The notes below the pieces were generated by a model, which was given only the letters and a program-made list of their open reading frames with translations, did no database searches and had not been told where the DNA came from. A stretch of 64,000 nt of DNA from Nakataea oryzae. Lineage: Eukaryota > Ascomycota > Sordariomycetes > Magnaporthales > Magnaporthaceae. The stretch covers positions 1 through 64,000 of the forward strand of contig PYSQ01000019.1 of assembly GCA_003049435.1 (NCBI GenBank). Direction: 5' to 3'. Of the stretch, positions 1 to 10,390 are shown in pieces. Numbering within the stretch: the first letter of the stretch is position 1; every line of letters starts with the position of its first letter. Position numbers and translations under genes: made by a program.

Positions 1-794
1 GCTGTCGGGGGGTTGGTGGTGCGCTGGGTGAGAGAGCCAATGTCCGCAGGAGCGAGGCGCCGAGATTGCTGAAGCCGTACGCGAATCGTTCCCTTGGTCG
101 GCGCAACGCGATGGGTGCTGGCACTCTCTGCTCGAGCTCGGGGGTGGTGGGGTCGGGGCGATTGATTGGCAACAGCTCCGGCTGCGCGTGTTGCGGTGGG
201 ACTTTGAACTTGGGACTTGTCAGCGAGTCGGCGGTCGTTGGTCGCTGCCCTTTCCGTGGTGCCTAGCTTGAGGGGGGGGAGTAGGATGGAGCTTCCGGCC
301 AGTCAATTTGATGAAGAATGTCCGAGGCACCGGCGGCGGCGGCTCCAGGTCGCAGCAGCTCCACCAGCTTCAGCTCCAGCAGATTGCTGACGACGGGGAG
401 GCAGGCACAGGCACGCAGGAGATGGGCGTGCGTGCGTGCTGCTGCGAGTGGCGGTGCGGCGCGGCCGTGTGGCTGCCCTGCTTTCTGCTCACCCCACCCA
501 CACCCATCGCATCGTTCCAAAGCCCGCCGAGGGGAGACCATGGGCAGGGGGCCCAGATGGTGGCCGCCTGCCGACCCACTTGCTTCCTGCCCCACCGCAC
601 ACCTAGCCCCCCTCAGCCACATTGACAGGTGATTTTCCTGAGGCTTGACAGCCCGGTTAGCCCACGCCAGCGTGCACACATTTTTTTTGGGCTGTGAATG
701 TCAAAACCCATTATTTTCCGCCCCCCGCCAGCTTCTTCGACTTTCGATCTGGGATAACGTCAACTCAGCCGACCACCATCAGGACGCCGTCAAG
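1..794. other. Upstream region of the L9 gene, no gene seen
   Basis: Window edge to the L9 start codon. Short open frames on both strands resemble no family I know and have GC-driven composition. A T-rich stretch and CT-rich sequence around 680-760 lie just before the start codon, as is common in fungal ribosomal protein promoters, but I cannot assign a specific factor site. Confidence 0.6.
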
Positions 795-1972
795 ATGCGT
801 TACATTCACAGCTCAGAGCAATTGGAGATTCCGGATGGAGGTACGTGAAACTGGCACCTCGTTTTTGCCAGCGACGTCCGAAATCGACTGCCCGACGCAC
901 GCGGGCGCGAGCGGGAGCTCGAGCTTGGAAGCCAAGGGGCCTGCGCCGGGCTTCCTCTAGAAGGAGGGCTGGGGATGCATTTGCTAACTCTGGCGCTTTT
1001 CGGCATACAGTCAAGGTGCACATCAAGTCGAGACTCGTCACCGTCGAGGGCCCCCGAGGTAATTGCCCTTACACATCCACCACCCCGCCGCCGATGCCCA
1101 GGAACCTGCGCCGGCAAAATGCATGAGGAAAGAGGAGGAGCCCACGGACTGGCTGCAAACAGAGGCCGTCGCAGGACTGGACAGCGCAGGCAGCACGAAG
1201 AGTTTCTGACGAGGCATCGTTTTTTGGAAACTTTACAGGAAAGCTCCAGAAGAGCCTGAGCCACGTCGCCGTCAACTTCTCGCAGCCCACCAAGAACATC
1301 ATCAACATCGAGATCCACCACGGCAACCGCAAGAATGTCGCGACCCTCCGCACCGTCAGGACGATCATCAACAACCTGATCATCGGCGTCACCAAGGGCT
1401 TCAAGTACAAGATGCGCTACGTCTACGCCCATTTCCCCATCAACGTCAACCTGGACAAGAACTCGGAGACCGGCGTTTGGGAGGTCGAGATCCGGTACGT
1501 TATCTGGCAGTGCAAAGGGTTGAGCAGGGAGTCCTGGCGTGGTCCACCCATGATAGGTCCAGGGGCGGGCATGCCGGGTGCAGCTTGCCGCTGAATGCTC
1601 TCCCTCGTGAGAAGCTTAGTTTGCTGACTTGTCAATTTTGTGGGGTTTTAGCAACTTCATCGGCGAGAAGCTGGTCCGCAGGGTCGTCATGCGCCCTGGT
1701 GTCGATGTCGAGATTTCCAAGGCCCAGAAGGATGAGCTGATCCTGTCGGGCAACTCGCTGGAGGACGTCTCGCAGAGCGCTGCCGACATCCAGCAGATCT
1801 GCAAAGTCCGGAACAAGGATATCCGGAAGGTAAGAAATCCACCCCCTGGCGCATTGCGGCCGGTTCCTGCCAGATTCCCCCAGCATCCATAGGCATTCGC
1901 TGACTGTTGCCACAGTTCCTGGATGGTATGTATGTGTCGGAGAAGGGTAACATCGAGGGTGAGGCTGCGTAA
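795..1972 (+). CDS. rpl9: 60S ribosomal protein L9 (uL6), five exons
   Basis: Structural protein of the large cytosolic ribosomal subunit, bound near the base of the stalk and sarcin-ricin loop. Exons by frame and GT-AG sites: 795-840, 1011-1058, 1239-1494, 1652-1829, 1916-1972. They join to 194 aa, close to the usual ~190 for eukaryotic L9. The start MRYIHSSEQLEIPDG, the core MRYVYAHFPINVNLD and the end IRKFLDGMYVSEKGN are typical of uL6 and leave no doubt about identity. Three introns fall in the first third of the gene, a common pattern in fungal ribosomal protein genes. It ends convergently with the membrane-protein gene at 2831-4184. Intron edges are inferred from sequence only, but every junction restores conserved residues. 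Confidence 0.96.
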
Positions 1973-2830
1973 ATGGGACAAAGAGCTACCTACTTTCTTT
2001 GTGATTTCCTCTTGGGTCTTCCGGTGCGGCAATGGGTTCATCAAACGGAGTTGCATGTTATGCGGTGGAAAATCGCCTCATAGCACATGAAGCAAAAAAG
2101 ACATCTTTTTGACAGGGGCGCGGCGCCATTGCTGCGATGCGGTATCATCAATCACCACGGACAGGACTGGTTCTTTATACACTAAACGGACCGATATGAA
2201 AAATTTGGATCCCGAATGTGGCTGCGGACTGGAAATAGTTCGCGCTATGCGAGGCCTCGGGCCTAGAATATGCTCCTTACATTACGGGGATCCAATATGG
2301 ATTGAGACAGGTCAATTGGACGGCATTCTCGTTTTATTCGTCTTTTTGTCGTGATTTGAATGTGCAATGCCACTATTTGGGCATCAACATTGGGTTCCTC
2401 CGCGCCTTCCATACATGTGACATTTCCGTCGTAATTCAAACTCATGACATGCTCTTGAAAACATTGGGAGGCTTGATTGGGGCCTCTCCTTACACTCATC
2501 ACACCTTCTAGGATTCCCCGAGCCAGAAAGAAAAGTCGAAAATAAATTAGAAAATCGAAAATAAAAACTCTTTGCGCAAAATCGAGCAGATGCCTCCGAT
2601 GATAATCGTGATAGGGGTGATTGATGGCCGATGGCGATATCGCACTGGCAACGTGTGGGTTAAAAGGGGGGCTGGCATGAACCGGAGTCGGGTTCGGCAC
2701 CATGCGAGAATTGAAGTCTTGGAGGTGGATGGGATGGAGGAGTTTATGGCTGGTGAATATACAGTTTTGCTGAGCCACGCGGTCAGGCCTCAGGGTGTGG
2801 TTCGATAACGCTGCAGATTTGTTATCGCCG
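1973..2830. other. Convergent 3' spacer, no gene seen
   Basis: 858 bases between the L9 stop and the stop of the membrane-protein gene, presumably holding both 3' UTRs. It is more AT-rich than its flanks, with A-rich runs near 2530-2570. A 247-codon minus-strand frame (2263-3006) overlaps the last exon of the neighbour in another frame; it has no recognisable domain and I regard it as a shadow. Confidence 0.6.
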
Positions 2831-4184
2831 CTATGATCGCCTTGTGCCGTGCGAAGGGTCTCGCGAGGGCGCCCGGGAGGAAGCCCTGCGAGGCGGACCC
2901 TGGGATGCTCGGCGTGAAGGTCCCGTAGAGTGGCGGGAATGGGATATCCTGGTCGTCTCGGTCCGCCGAGTTCTCCGGCTATCCCTCGTCCTGCCAGTCC
3001 TTGCACTACCTGTGGTTGGGAAGAGTTCTGTTAGCAACGGAATCCCGAAAACTCTAATCGCGAGGCTTTAAACCAGCAGACGGTGGGGTAAACTTACTGG
3101 GACTTCCGCTGGTGTACGAGTCGGTGAAATAAGAGTTGCTGACTTCGCTCCTCGGCCTCTTCTGCTGCTGCTTCTTGGCCTTGTTCTCGCGCCTCAGGCC
3201 GAGGAGCAGAAGGATGGTGCCGGCAGCACCCGCAAGACCAAGCCAGCCTGTGCCGCCGCTCTTCTTCTCCTTGCGCGACCCGGCACCTGAGGGTCGGCCG
3301 CCGAACCAGCTCGAGTGGGTGTCCCGGCGCGAGTGTACCGATGAGGGCCGGTGGCTAGAGCTACGATGGACGTAGCGCTCCTCCTCGACCGTGACCTTCT
3401 CGCGGCTCGAATCCTTCTTCTTGCCGAAGCCGAGCAGGCCCATAATGCCGTGCCAAAGACCGCGCACAATGCAGCAGGCGCAGATGAGGATCAGCAGGAT
3501 CAGGCCGGCGATAGAGCCAATAACGATACCCGCAATAGCGCCAGCTGAGAGGCCACCGCCCGTGCCGGCCGCACCATTCTGCTCCTCGGGAGTTCCCGTC
3601 ACAGGCACCGAGGTGCCAGTTCCCGTGGCGACACCGCTTGTGACGCGGTACGGCGCGCTGTACTGGGTTGTGACGACCTGACCACCGCTAGTGTATGTCG
3701 TCCAGACTGCACCGCCGCCGCCGCCGCCACCGCCATCCTTGGGAAGACACACCATCCTGTTCCTATCACACATCTGATTGGCAGCACAGCAGATGGAGCC
3801 GCACGCCTCCCAGCCGGAGCCAGGCGGGGGAACGCAGTTTCCTGGACCCTTGGTGGTGGCAGCAGGGAAGAAGGTGCTACCCGTGCTGGTGAAGGTCTGG
3901 GTCTGGGTCCAGGTGGTGGTGAAGATGGCATAGCCGCCGCCGGCGTTTGCAGTGCAGCCAGCGATGTTGTTGGAGGTGTAGCACTGCTCGCCGGCGCGGC
4001 AGCAGTATTGGTTATCCATGCCGCAGGGCACACAGTCGCGAGGCCTGACGAAGCCGAACCCAGCCGCGTCCTTCAGATCGTCCATGGGGTACGGGTGGGC
4101 GGCAGCGGGCGCCGCCATCCATGTCGTTAGGATGGCGGCGGCGGCGACCGCATCGGCGAGGCGCGTGTGTCTTGGGCGCATCAT
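2831..4184 (-). CDS. Cys-rich type I membrane glycoprotein-like protein, unknown function
   Basis: Two exons, 4184-3098 and 3009-2831, with an 88-nt intron (GTAAGT donor, CAG acceptor), giving 421 aa. I do not recognise a named family. Visible order: basic N-terminus and hydrophobic signal peptide ending near the AAAHP motif (about residue 30); an extracellular part with two Cys clusters (around VPCGMDNQYCCRAGEQC and ACGSICCAANQMC); a glycine run; a Thr/Ser-rich stalk; a membrane span at roughly residues 218-240 (GAIAGIVIGSIAGLILLILI) followed by CC; then a basic Ser/Arg-rich cytosolic tail. A second hydrophobic patch (GWLGLAGAAGTILLLLGL) sits in the tail. Exon 2 encodes a very Arg/Ser-rich end. 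The plan resembles fungal wall-sensor or adhesin-like proteins, but this is inference. Without the splice, the first exon reads 14 codons further and stops at 3054. Confidence 0.8.
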
Positions 4185-6303
4185 GCTGACGGGCTCGGCT
4201 GCTGCGACGAGGGAGGACCCTTCGCGCGAGGAATGAATGAAGCTATGCGCGCAGGGAATGCAGGCTGCCGAGCCGCAAAACCGTCGGGTGCGCCTTCGTC
4301 TCGTCCCTAGTGTCGCCAGGCACTTGACGGACTACCCTCCGACCGTCTTTTCAATGGCGGTTGTTCTGGCTGCACGCCTCGAGCGACAGGGATGAGCTTC
4401 GGGCGGTGAGCGAGAAAAACAGAGCAGAGATTAATTCGGCCGATTGTTGTGGGTCTGGGCGATCGAGGCTTCAATCCGAAGCTGCCTTTTTCGGCAACGG
4501 GCTTCTAACTGCAATGCTAAATTCCGACCCGAGCCGTTGACAAAGGGAGGGAAAAACGGCGGCGAAGGTGAAAAAAAGTCGTGGCTTGGCTCACCCGCAG
4601 AGAAGCGGTGCGAGGGCTAGGTTAGCCTGCGGAGTCGGAAATGCAAGATGAAGTGTGATGGACGGGGAGGACGAGGGCGGGGGATATGGGCCTGGGGGTA
4701 ATGCAGGTGCCCAGAGAGGCAGGTCTAGCGGGCAGGTAATAATGGGCGCCAAATATGACAGATGGGGTGACGATGGAATGGGCAGGAGTTCGGGTGCGAG
4801 CAGGAAAAGAATTAACAGTCAGGGGAAAAAAAGAAAAGAGCAGGAGGAAAAGAAGAAAACCAAGAAGCCGGTTCGAGGGGCTGGCCAATTGCAAAAAGCA
4901 TTTGTTAATTAACGCAGCGATGTGTCGTGGGCGAACGCCGTTGCTTCCCAACCTCCCCGGATCGCTGTCGAGCCCAGCCCCTTGGATTTTCTCTCGTCCC
5001 TGCAGGATTGGTGATGCTTGGTTGGGTCCTGCAGAACTGGCTCGCAGCACACACCACAGGGCACAGCCAATTTCCCAGCCTTGTTCCCACAACTGGCTAG
5101 AACTGGTTTTTTTCTAGGTAACGTGTCAGTCGAGGTGCACACAACGGGCAATGGAGGAACCTCAGCCTTTTGTCTTTGTATCGCGGCGCTCGCGAGTCGT
5201 CTGTCCTCTCTTTGGGTTGGATGCGCTGGCAGCGAGGTCGTCTCTTCTGGCCGATTCTGAGCTGGGAGCGTCGTGAGTATTACGAAATGAGAGCTCATGC
5301 AGCTGTTCCTTATCCTTAACCAATGCCAGCTCAGCGCTGGGGCTGTTTACATTCCCCGCAACCGTTTACGGGACAATTATCGCTCCCCCTGTTCGGTTAT
5401 TTTCTTATCGCGCCAGTCTCGTGACGCGACGGCAGCAAAGTCCACACCACCCCTAGGTTTCTATTGGAGCCAAGGATGTTCGGGCCGTGTGCGCTGACAC
5501 TGAAGCAGCGCGCGGCGAGGTGAGCGCTTCGGCCGAATCAGGAGGATTGTCGGACAGCCCCAGAAGGACGTGGCTGTCAACGCCCTTCTCGCAGTCGGGC
5601 AAGTCCGTTTGGTCGGTCTGCTAAACGGAACAGCATCCCCGTCCGCCGCACCAGCGCCAACGGACCCATGCTCCTGCAGCTCATTTAGGCCTAGCCTGGC
5701 AGCCCAATCAGGGGTGAAGCAAGAGAGATATTACCTCAGCCGCAGCTCCAGCATTGGCGCTGCTCTAATGCCTTGCCGCTGGATCGCCCTCTCGTTTGGC
5801 GCAGCATGTGCGATGCAGCAAAATTGAAATTGTGCAGCCGGGCCGGGCAGGCTCGAGTTTTGCGAGCCTGGCCCTCCTGGGCAGAGCGGTGCTTTTGGGT
5901 GGCAGGCGCATTGTAGTCAGTTGACGGAGACGGGGCTCGTGCTGCTGGAGTGGCCAGGCGGGTGGGCAGGGGAACCGAACCCACTGCAAGCCTGCAGCCC
6001 AGGCCAGCTTGAGGCGCGGCACGCCCTCGAGGCTAGCAGAGCCACAGCGCCAGCTGGGCGGGCCAAGCTCGCAGCAATTCCGTCATGCACCCGACCTTGC
6101 ACCGCGCAGCCCCAGTCCTTGTCGCACCAAACGCCGAGGCTGTCCCGGGCCACAAGCACGCACCAGCACACGGCAACGGCAGCACTCCGTAAAGGCAGCC
6201 CGACCCCGGCCGCCGAAACAGAGCTATCCACTCCTCGAGCCAACCTCACCTCCCGCCGTACCCCCAAAATCCCGCGTCCGCGTCCGCGCCCGCACCCGCC
6301 GCA
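4185..6303. other. Divergent intergenic region, no gene seen
   Basis: 2.1 kb between divergently transcribed genes, so it must hold both promoters. Short open frames here carry no conserved motif. A/G-rich sequence at about 4800-4870 and CA/CCG-rich sequence at 6090-6300 just before the V-ATPase start are the only compositional features I see. Confidence 0.6.
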
Positions 6304-7913
6304 ATGTCGCTCGGCCCTCCCCCCTTCCTCGCATCGCTCCAGAACAACATCCGCCAGCGGCCCATCCCCTGGGATGGCGCCGTGCGGACGGGCCTCCTGA
6401 CCGACGACCAGCTCAAGCGCATCCGCGCCGTCGACAAGGCAAAGAACGATGCCCGCCGCCAGACCGTCGAGGCCGACCTGGACGGCTACTGCGCCCTGTT
6501 TGTCGGCGAGCCCGGCAAGCCCAGCGTGCTCGAGTCGTCCAACAAGCAGTCCAATTACCACGTTGTCCGCTACATCCTGGTCCTGCTGAGCGACCTCCTC
6601 GACGCCGTCCCCTCGCTGTCCAAGGCCCTGTTCCAGAACTCAGACCCCTACCGCCATTTCCTGCCGCTGCTGGCCCAGACCTCGGGCCCCGACGACCCCA
6701 TCCCCATCCCCTTGCTGACGTCCACCGTCCTTGCCGCCCTGGCCGCCAACACCCGCGACGAGTCTCCCGCCACAATCCAGAAGGCCCTGCCCGTGATCCT
6801 GAGCTACCTGTCCACCCTGGCCAAGAACTCGGACGCCGGCCTGCAGGACATCGGTGTCCAGCAGTACTCGTCGCTGCTGTACAGCTCCAAGTCTCGCATG
6901 CAGTTCTGGGCCCAGAGGAGCGAGACGGTAGCCCCGCTTATCGAAATCCTCCGCGCTGCCGCCGGCTCGTCCAACGGCGACTCGTCGGGCCTCCGCGGCA
7001 GCAGCTTGCGCGGCGGCAGCGTCCTCGAGGGCTCCATCGGGGGTGGTGTCGGCATACAGCTTCTCTACCATGTCCTCCTGGTGCTGTGGCAGCTTTCTTT
7101 CGAGGCCGAGGAGGTCGGCTGTGATCTGGAAGAGTATGTTTGCTGATTCTCTGCATCCACACTCGTCATCTTTTTCCTCCCCCGTGCTTCTCCAAACGCA
7201 TCGTCCCCGCCACCTGAGCATCGCTGTGCATGACTCTCGGCTGACCTTGTCCATCCGGATTGATTTGATTCAGGGAGTACAACATCATCTCTCTTTACAC
7301 CCAGCTCCTGAAGCTCTCGCCCAAGGAGAAGACGACGCGCCTCCTCGTGTCGACGCTCTACAACCTGCTCTCGGCGAACCGGGCAAGCCTGCTGCCGGTG
7401 GCGACACTCGCACGACTGCCGGGTTTCCTGGCAACGCTGTCCTCCAGGCAGCTGGCGGACCCGGACCTGCAAGAGGACCTGGGCAAGCTCCGGGAAATGG
7501 TGGAGGAGTACATGGCGACCAAGACAACGTTCGACGAGTACGCGGCCGAAGTGCGACTGGGCCACCTGCGTTGGTCGCCCCCGCACCGCAACCAGACGTT
7601 CTGGGCCGAGAACGCGCGCCGGATCTTGGAGGAGAACAACGGCGAGATCGTGCGACAGCTGGCCGAGATTATGAAGAAGCCGTGGGACACGGACAAGCAG
7701 GTGCTGGCCATCGCGTGCAACGACGTGGGTGCCCTTGTGCGCGAGGTGCCCGAGCGCCGCTCGCAGCTGGAGCGGCTGGGCCTCAAGACCCGCGTCATGG
7801 AGCTTATGGGTGAGGCGGACGAGAACGTCCGCTGGGAGAGCCTGAGAGCCCTGGGCGGCTGGCTCAAGTACAGCTTTGAGAACAACAACGGTGTCGGCGG
7901 AAGCAGCAAATAG
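6304..7913 (+). CDS. vma13: V-type proton ATPase subunit H
   Basis: Regulatory subunit of the peripheral V1 sector. It couples V1 to Vo and silences free V1, so it is needed for vacuole acidification. Exons 6304-7133 and 7274-7913 (140-nt intron, phase 2) give 489 aa, close to yeast Vma13 (478). Family signs: N-terminal helical repeats beginning SLGPPPFLASLQNNIRQRPI and IPWDGAVRTGLL, and a C-terminal HEAT/armadillo part with LRWSPPHRNQTFWAENARR, VLAIACNDVGALVREVPE and ENVRWESLRALGGWLKYSF, all highly typical of subunit H. A Ser/Gly-rich insert (about residues 218-245) separates the two halves and looks fungal-specific. The first ATG of the frame fits the family start. Confidence 0.96.
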
Positions 7914-8944
7914 GGCGGGCTCGGGCTTGACACTTCCTTTGCTGTGGTTTCTGTCTGTTTCGAGTTGGTTGGGTCCTCAACCTTTGTCGTTGGACAAGAA
8001 AAAGGGCCTGCAGCTATCTGCACGCTCGTTTGTCTCTCTCTCTCTCTCTCCGGACGTGATATGAGAGCATCTATGGTGGGGTATTTGTCATGGCTTTCGA
8101 CTGAAGCCTTGGGGGCTGGTCTCATCATTGCGGTGTATATTTTTTTCTATGTCTTTTGTTGGGTTATCTCGAGGATAGTCTCACTGACTGTTTCTCGACA
8201 GCAGCATTGATGTGTTTGTATCTGTCTTCCATCTCATTTGGGGGTTCAAAAGTGTCTGGGTAACATTGTGAGGCTGACAGGGGAATGAGCAAGCAGCTTG
8301 CCAGCAGATAAATGCACTAGCGGCTCTGCGACTTGAGAAGCGGGCAGGTTATTCCCGTGCTGAGGCCCAGAGCCTTATTTTGTGAGAGGTGAAGTGGCCA
8401 GCAGACTTGCTGTCTTTGATGTTCACCCCCTTTTTCCTAGCGATTCGTATCTGTGTCAATGGACGTAATGCCTGGGCCGGAAGACGCATGTGTTTACGTC
8501 AATGCGCCCTGCTTCAACACCCAGCGACCCCGCAGCGACTGAAAAGCCAACAAAAATCAACCGAACTGATATGGGACTGGTGACAAAGACATGAAGCCGA
8601 GCTGGTTGGATGCCATGATGAGCAAGTAGGTATGCAGCTCGGCCGAAAGCGTGCGTAGCTACTCGGGTAGGCATCTATGTAGGTCTAGCCAAGCACTGGG
8701 TTGTAGATTGGCACTTACACGTGCGCCCAAGACTCTCCGTCGGGAGAGACTCGGCCGGGCTCGGGCTTGTCTGAATTGGGGGCTTCCGTCGGCAACCAAC
8801 GTCATTCAGCCCCGTCGTCCGACGGCAATCGACAGCGCCCGATAAGGACACCGTGCCGCTGGTTATCAAGCCACCGTCCAGCGGAAGGCTTCACACATGA
8901 GGCCAATTTCTGCCCACACGGAAAGGACACAGCCGTGAACGAAG
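7914..8944. other. Spacer between V-ATPase H and T-protein genes
   Basis: 1.03 kb with no supportable gene. A short (TC)n run lies at about 8031-8051, in the likely 3' UTR of the V-ATPase gene. The second half should carry the promoter of the downstream gene. Confidence 0.6.
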
Positions 8945-10390
8945 ATGAAGGGCCTCAGATCCGTGGCCAGCCTCAGCAGGCAATCCAACTCGGTGCTGCG
9001 CCAGTCGCAGTCGCAGTCGCGGGGTCTCTCGCGCCTATTGTCGGCCGCCTCCACCAGCCCGGCACCGGCACACCGCACGCTATGCTCGGCGGCGGGCTTG
9101 ACCAGCGGTAGGCTCCTGGCGAGCAGCCGCGCCGGACATAGGAGGACATACGCCTCGGCGCCCGACAGCGGCAAGGAGCTCGGCAAGACGCCGCTCTACG
9201 ACCTGCACCTCTCGCACGGCGCCAAGATGGTGCCGTTTGGCGGCTTCCACATGCCGGTGCAGTACTCGGGCCTTTCCGTGGGCGCGTCCCACGCCTTCAC
9301 GCGCGAGAAGGCGTCCATCTTCGACGTCAGCCACATGGTGCAGCGCCGCTTCACCGGCCAGGGCGCCGCGGCCTTCCTCGAGCTCGTCACGCCCTCGGGC
9401 ATCGCCGACCTCGAGGTCCACCGCAGCACCCTGACGACGCTGCTGCACCGCGGCACGGGCGGCATCGTCGACGACTGCATCGTCACGCGCCTCGACGAGA
9501 ACCTCTTCTACGTCGTCACCAACGCCGCTTGCCGCGACAAGGACAACGCCTACTTCGCGGCCGAGCTGGCCGACTGGGCCGACAAGCACGGCGGCGGCTC
9601 GCGCTCGTCCGCCGTGTACCACGACATCCTGGACGAACTCGCCTTGATCGCGCTGCAGGGCCCGCTGAGCGCCGAGATCCTGACGGGGGTCCTAGCCGAG
9701 CCGGCCGAGGTGGACATCCCCTCGCTGCACTTTGGCACCTCTCGCTACGGCCGCGTCAAGCTGCTGGGCATGGAGGTGTCCAGCCCCCTGCTCATCAGCC
9801 GCGGCGGCTACACGGGCGAGGACGGGTTCGAGATCTCGATCCCCGAGGAGGACACCGTCCCCGTCGTCGAGGCGCTGCTGGCCTCGGCGGGGCCCGAGAG
9901 GCTCGCGCTCGCGGGCCTGGGCGCCCGCGACAGCCTCCGGCTCGAGGCGGGCATGTGCCTGTACGGCCACGACCTGGACGACTCCACGACGCCCGTCGAG
10001 GCCGGCCTGGCTTGGGTCATCCCCAAGTCCCGCCGTGATCCCCAGGCCGGTTTCCACGGAGCCGAGGTCATCGTGCCGTCGCTCACGCTAAAGAGCAAAG
10101 GCGGGGCCGGCGTCGAGCGCCGGAGGGTGGGGCTGGTGGTGGATGGCGCGCCGGCGCGCGAGGGGGCCGAGATTGTGAGCAGCGGCGGGGGCGAGAAGCT
10201 GGGCGTGGTGACCAGCGGGTGCCCCAGCCCGACGCTGGGCAAGAACATTGCCATGGGCCACATCAAGGACGGACACCACAAGGCCGGAACCGAGGTGGCG
10301 GTGCTGGTCAGGGGGAAGCCGCGCAAGGCTGTGGTCTCCAAGATGCCCTTTGTGCCAACCAAGTACTGGAAGGGCACAGCGCCGGCCTAG
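8945..10390 (+). CDS. gcv1: Aminomethyltransferase, mitochondrial (glycine cleavage T-protein)
   Basis: Tetrahydrofolate-dependent enzyme of the glycine cleavage complex. It releases ammonia from the aminomethyl group on H-protein and forms methylene-THF in the mitochondrial matrix. Uninterrupted 481-aa frame. Residues 1-60 are Ser/Arg/Gln-rich with few acids, a typical matrix-targeting sequence. The mature part starts near KTPLYDLHLSHGAKMVPFGG. Diagnostic motifs: IFDVSHMVQ, SRGGYTGEDGFEIS (folate-binding region), GLGARDSLRLEAGMCLYGHD and TTPVEAGLAWVI, then the C-terminal barrel with GVVTSGCPSPTLGKNIAMG. Length matches fungal T-proteins with presequence. It lacks introns, unlike most neighbours, and is strongly GC-biased at third positions. 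Confidence 0.96.
   Translation: MKGLRSVASLSRQSNSVLRQSQSQSRGLSRLLSAASTSPAPAHRTLCSAAGLTSGRLLASSRAGHRRTYASAPDSGKELGKTPLYDLHLSHGAKMVPFGGFHMPVQYSGLSVGASHAFTREKASIFDVSHMVQRRFTGQGAAAFLELVTPSGIADLEVHRSTLTTLLHRGTGGIVDDCIVTRLDENLFYVVTNAACRDKDNAYFAAELADWADKHGGGSRSSAVYHDILDELALIALQGPLSAEILTGVLAEPAEVDIPSLHFGTSRYGRVKLLGMEVSSPLLISRGGYTGEDGFEISIPEEDTVPVVEALLASAGPERLALAGLGARDSLRLEAGMCLYGHDLDDSTTPVEAGLAWVIPKSRRDPQAGFHGAEVIVPSLTLKSKGGAGVERRRVGLVVDGAPAREGAEIVSSGGGEKLGVVTSGCPSPTLGKNIAMGHIKDGHHKAGTEVAVLVRGKPRKAVVSKMPFVPTKYWKGTAPA

Noticed and set aside
2263..3006. 247-codon minus-strand frame
   Set aside because: Runs through exon 2 of the membrane-protein gene in another frame and on into its 3' region; no conserved motif.
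6009..7124. 371-codon plus-strand frame overlapping the V-ATPase H gene
   Set aside because: Out of frame with a certain gene; Arg/Pro-rich shadow of GC-rich codons.
9080..10377. Long minus-strand frames opposite the T-protein gene
   Set aside because: Antisense shadows of a GC-biased coding region; no family features.
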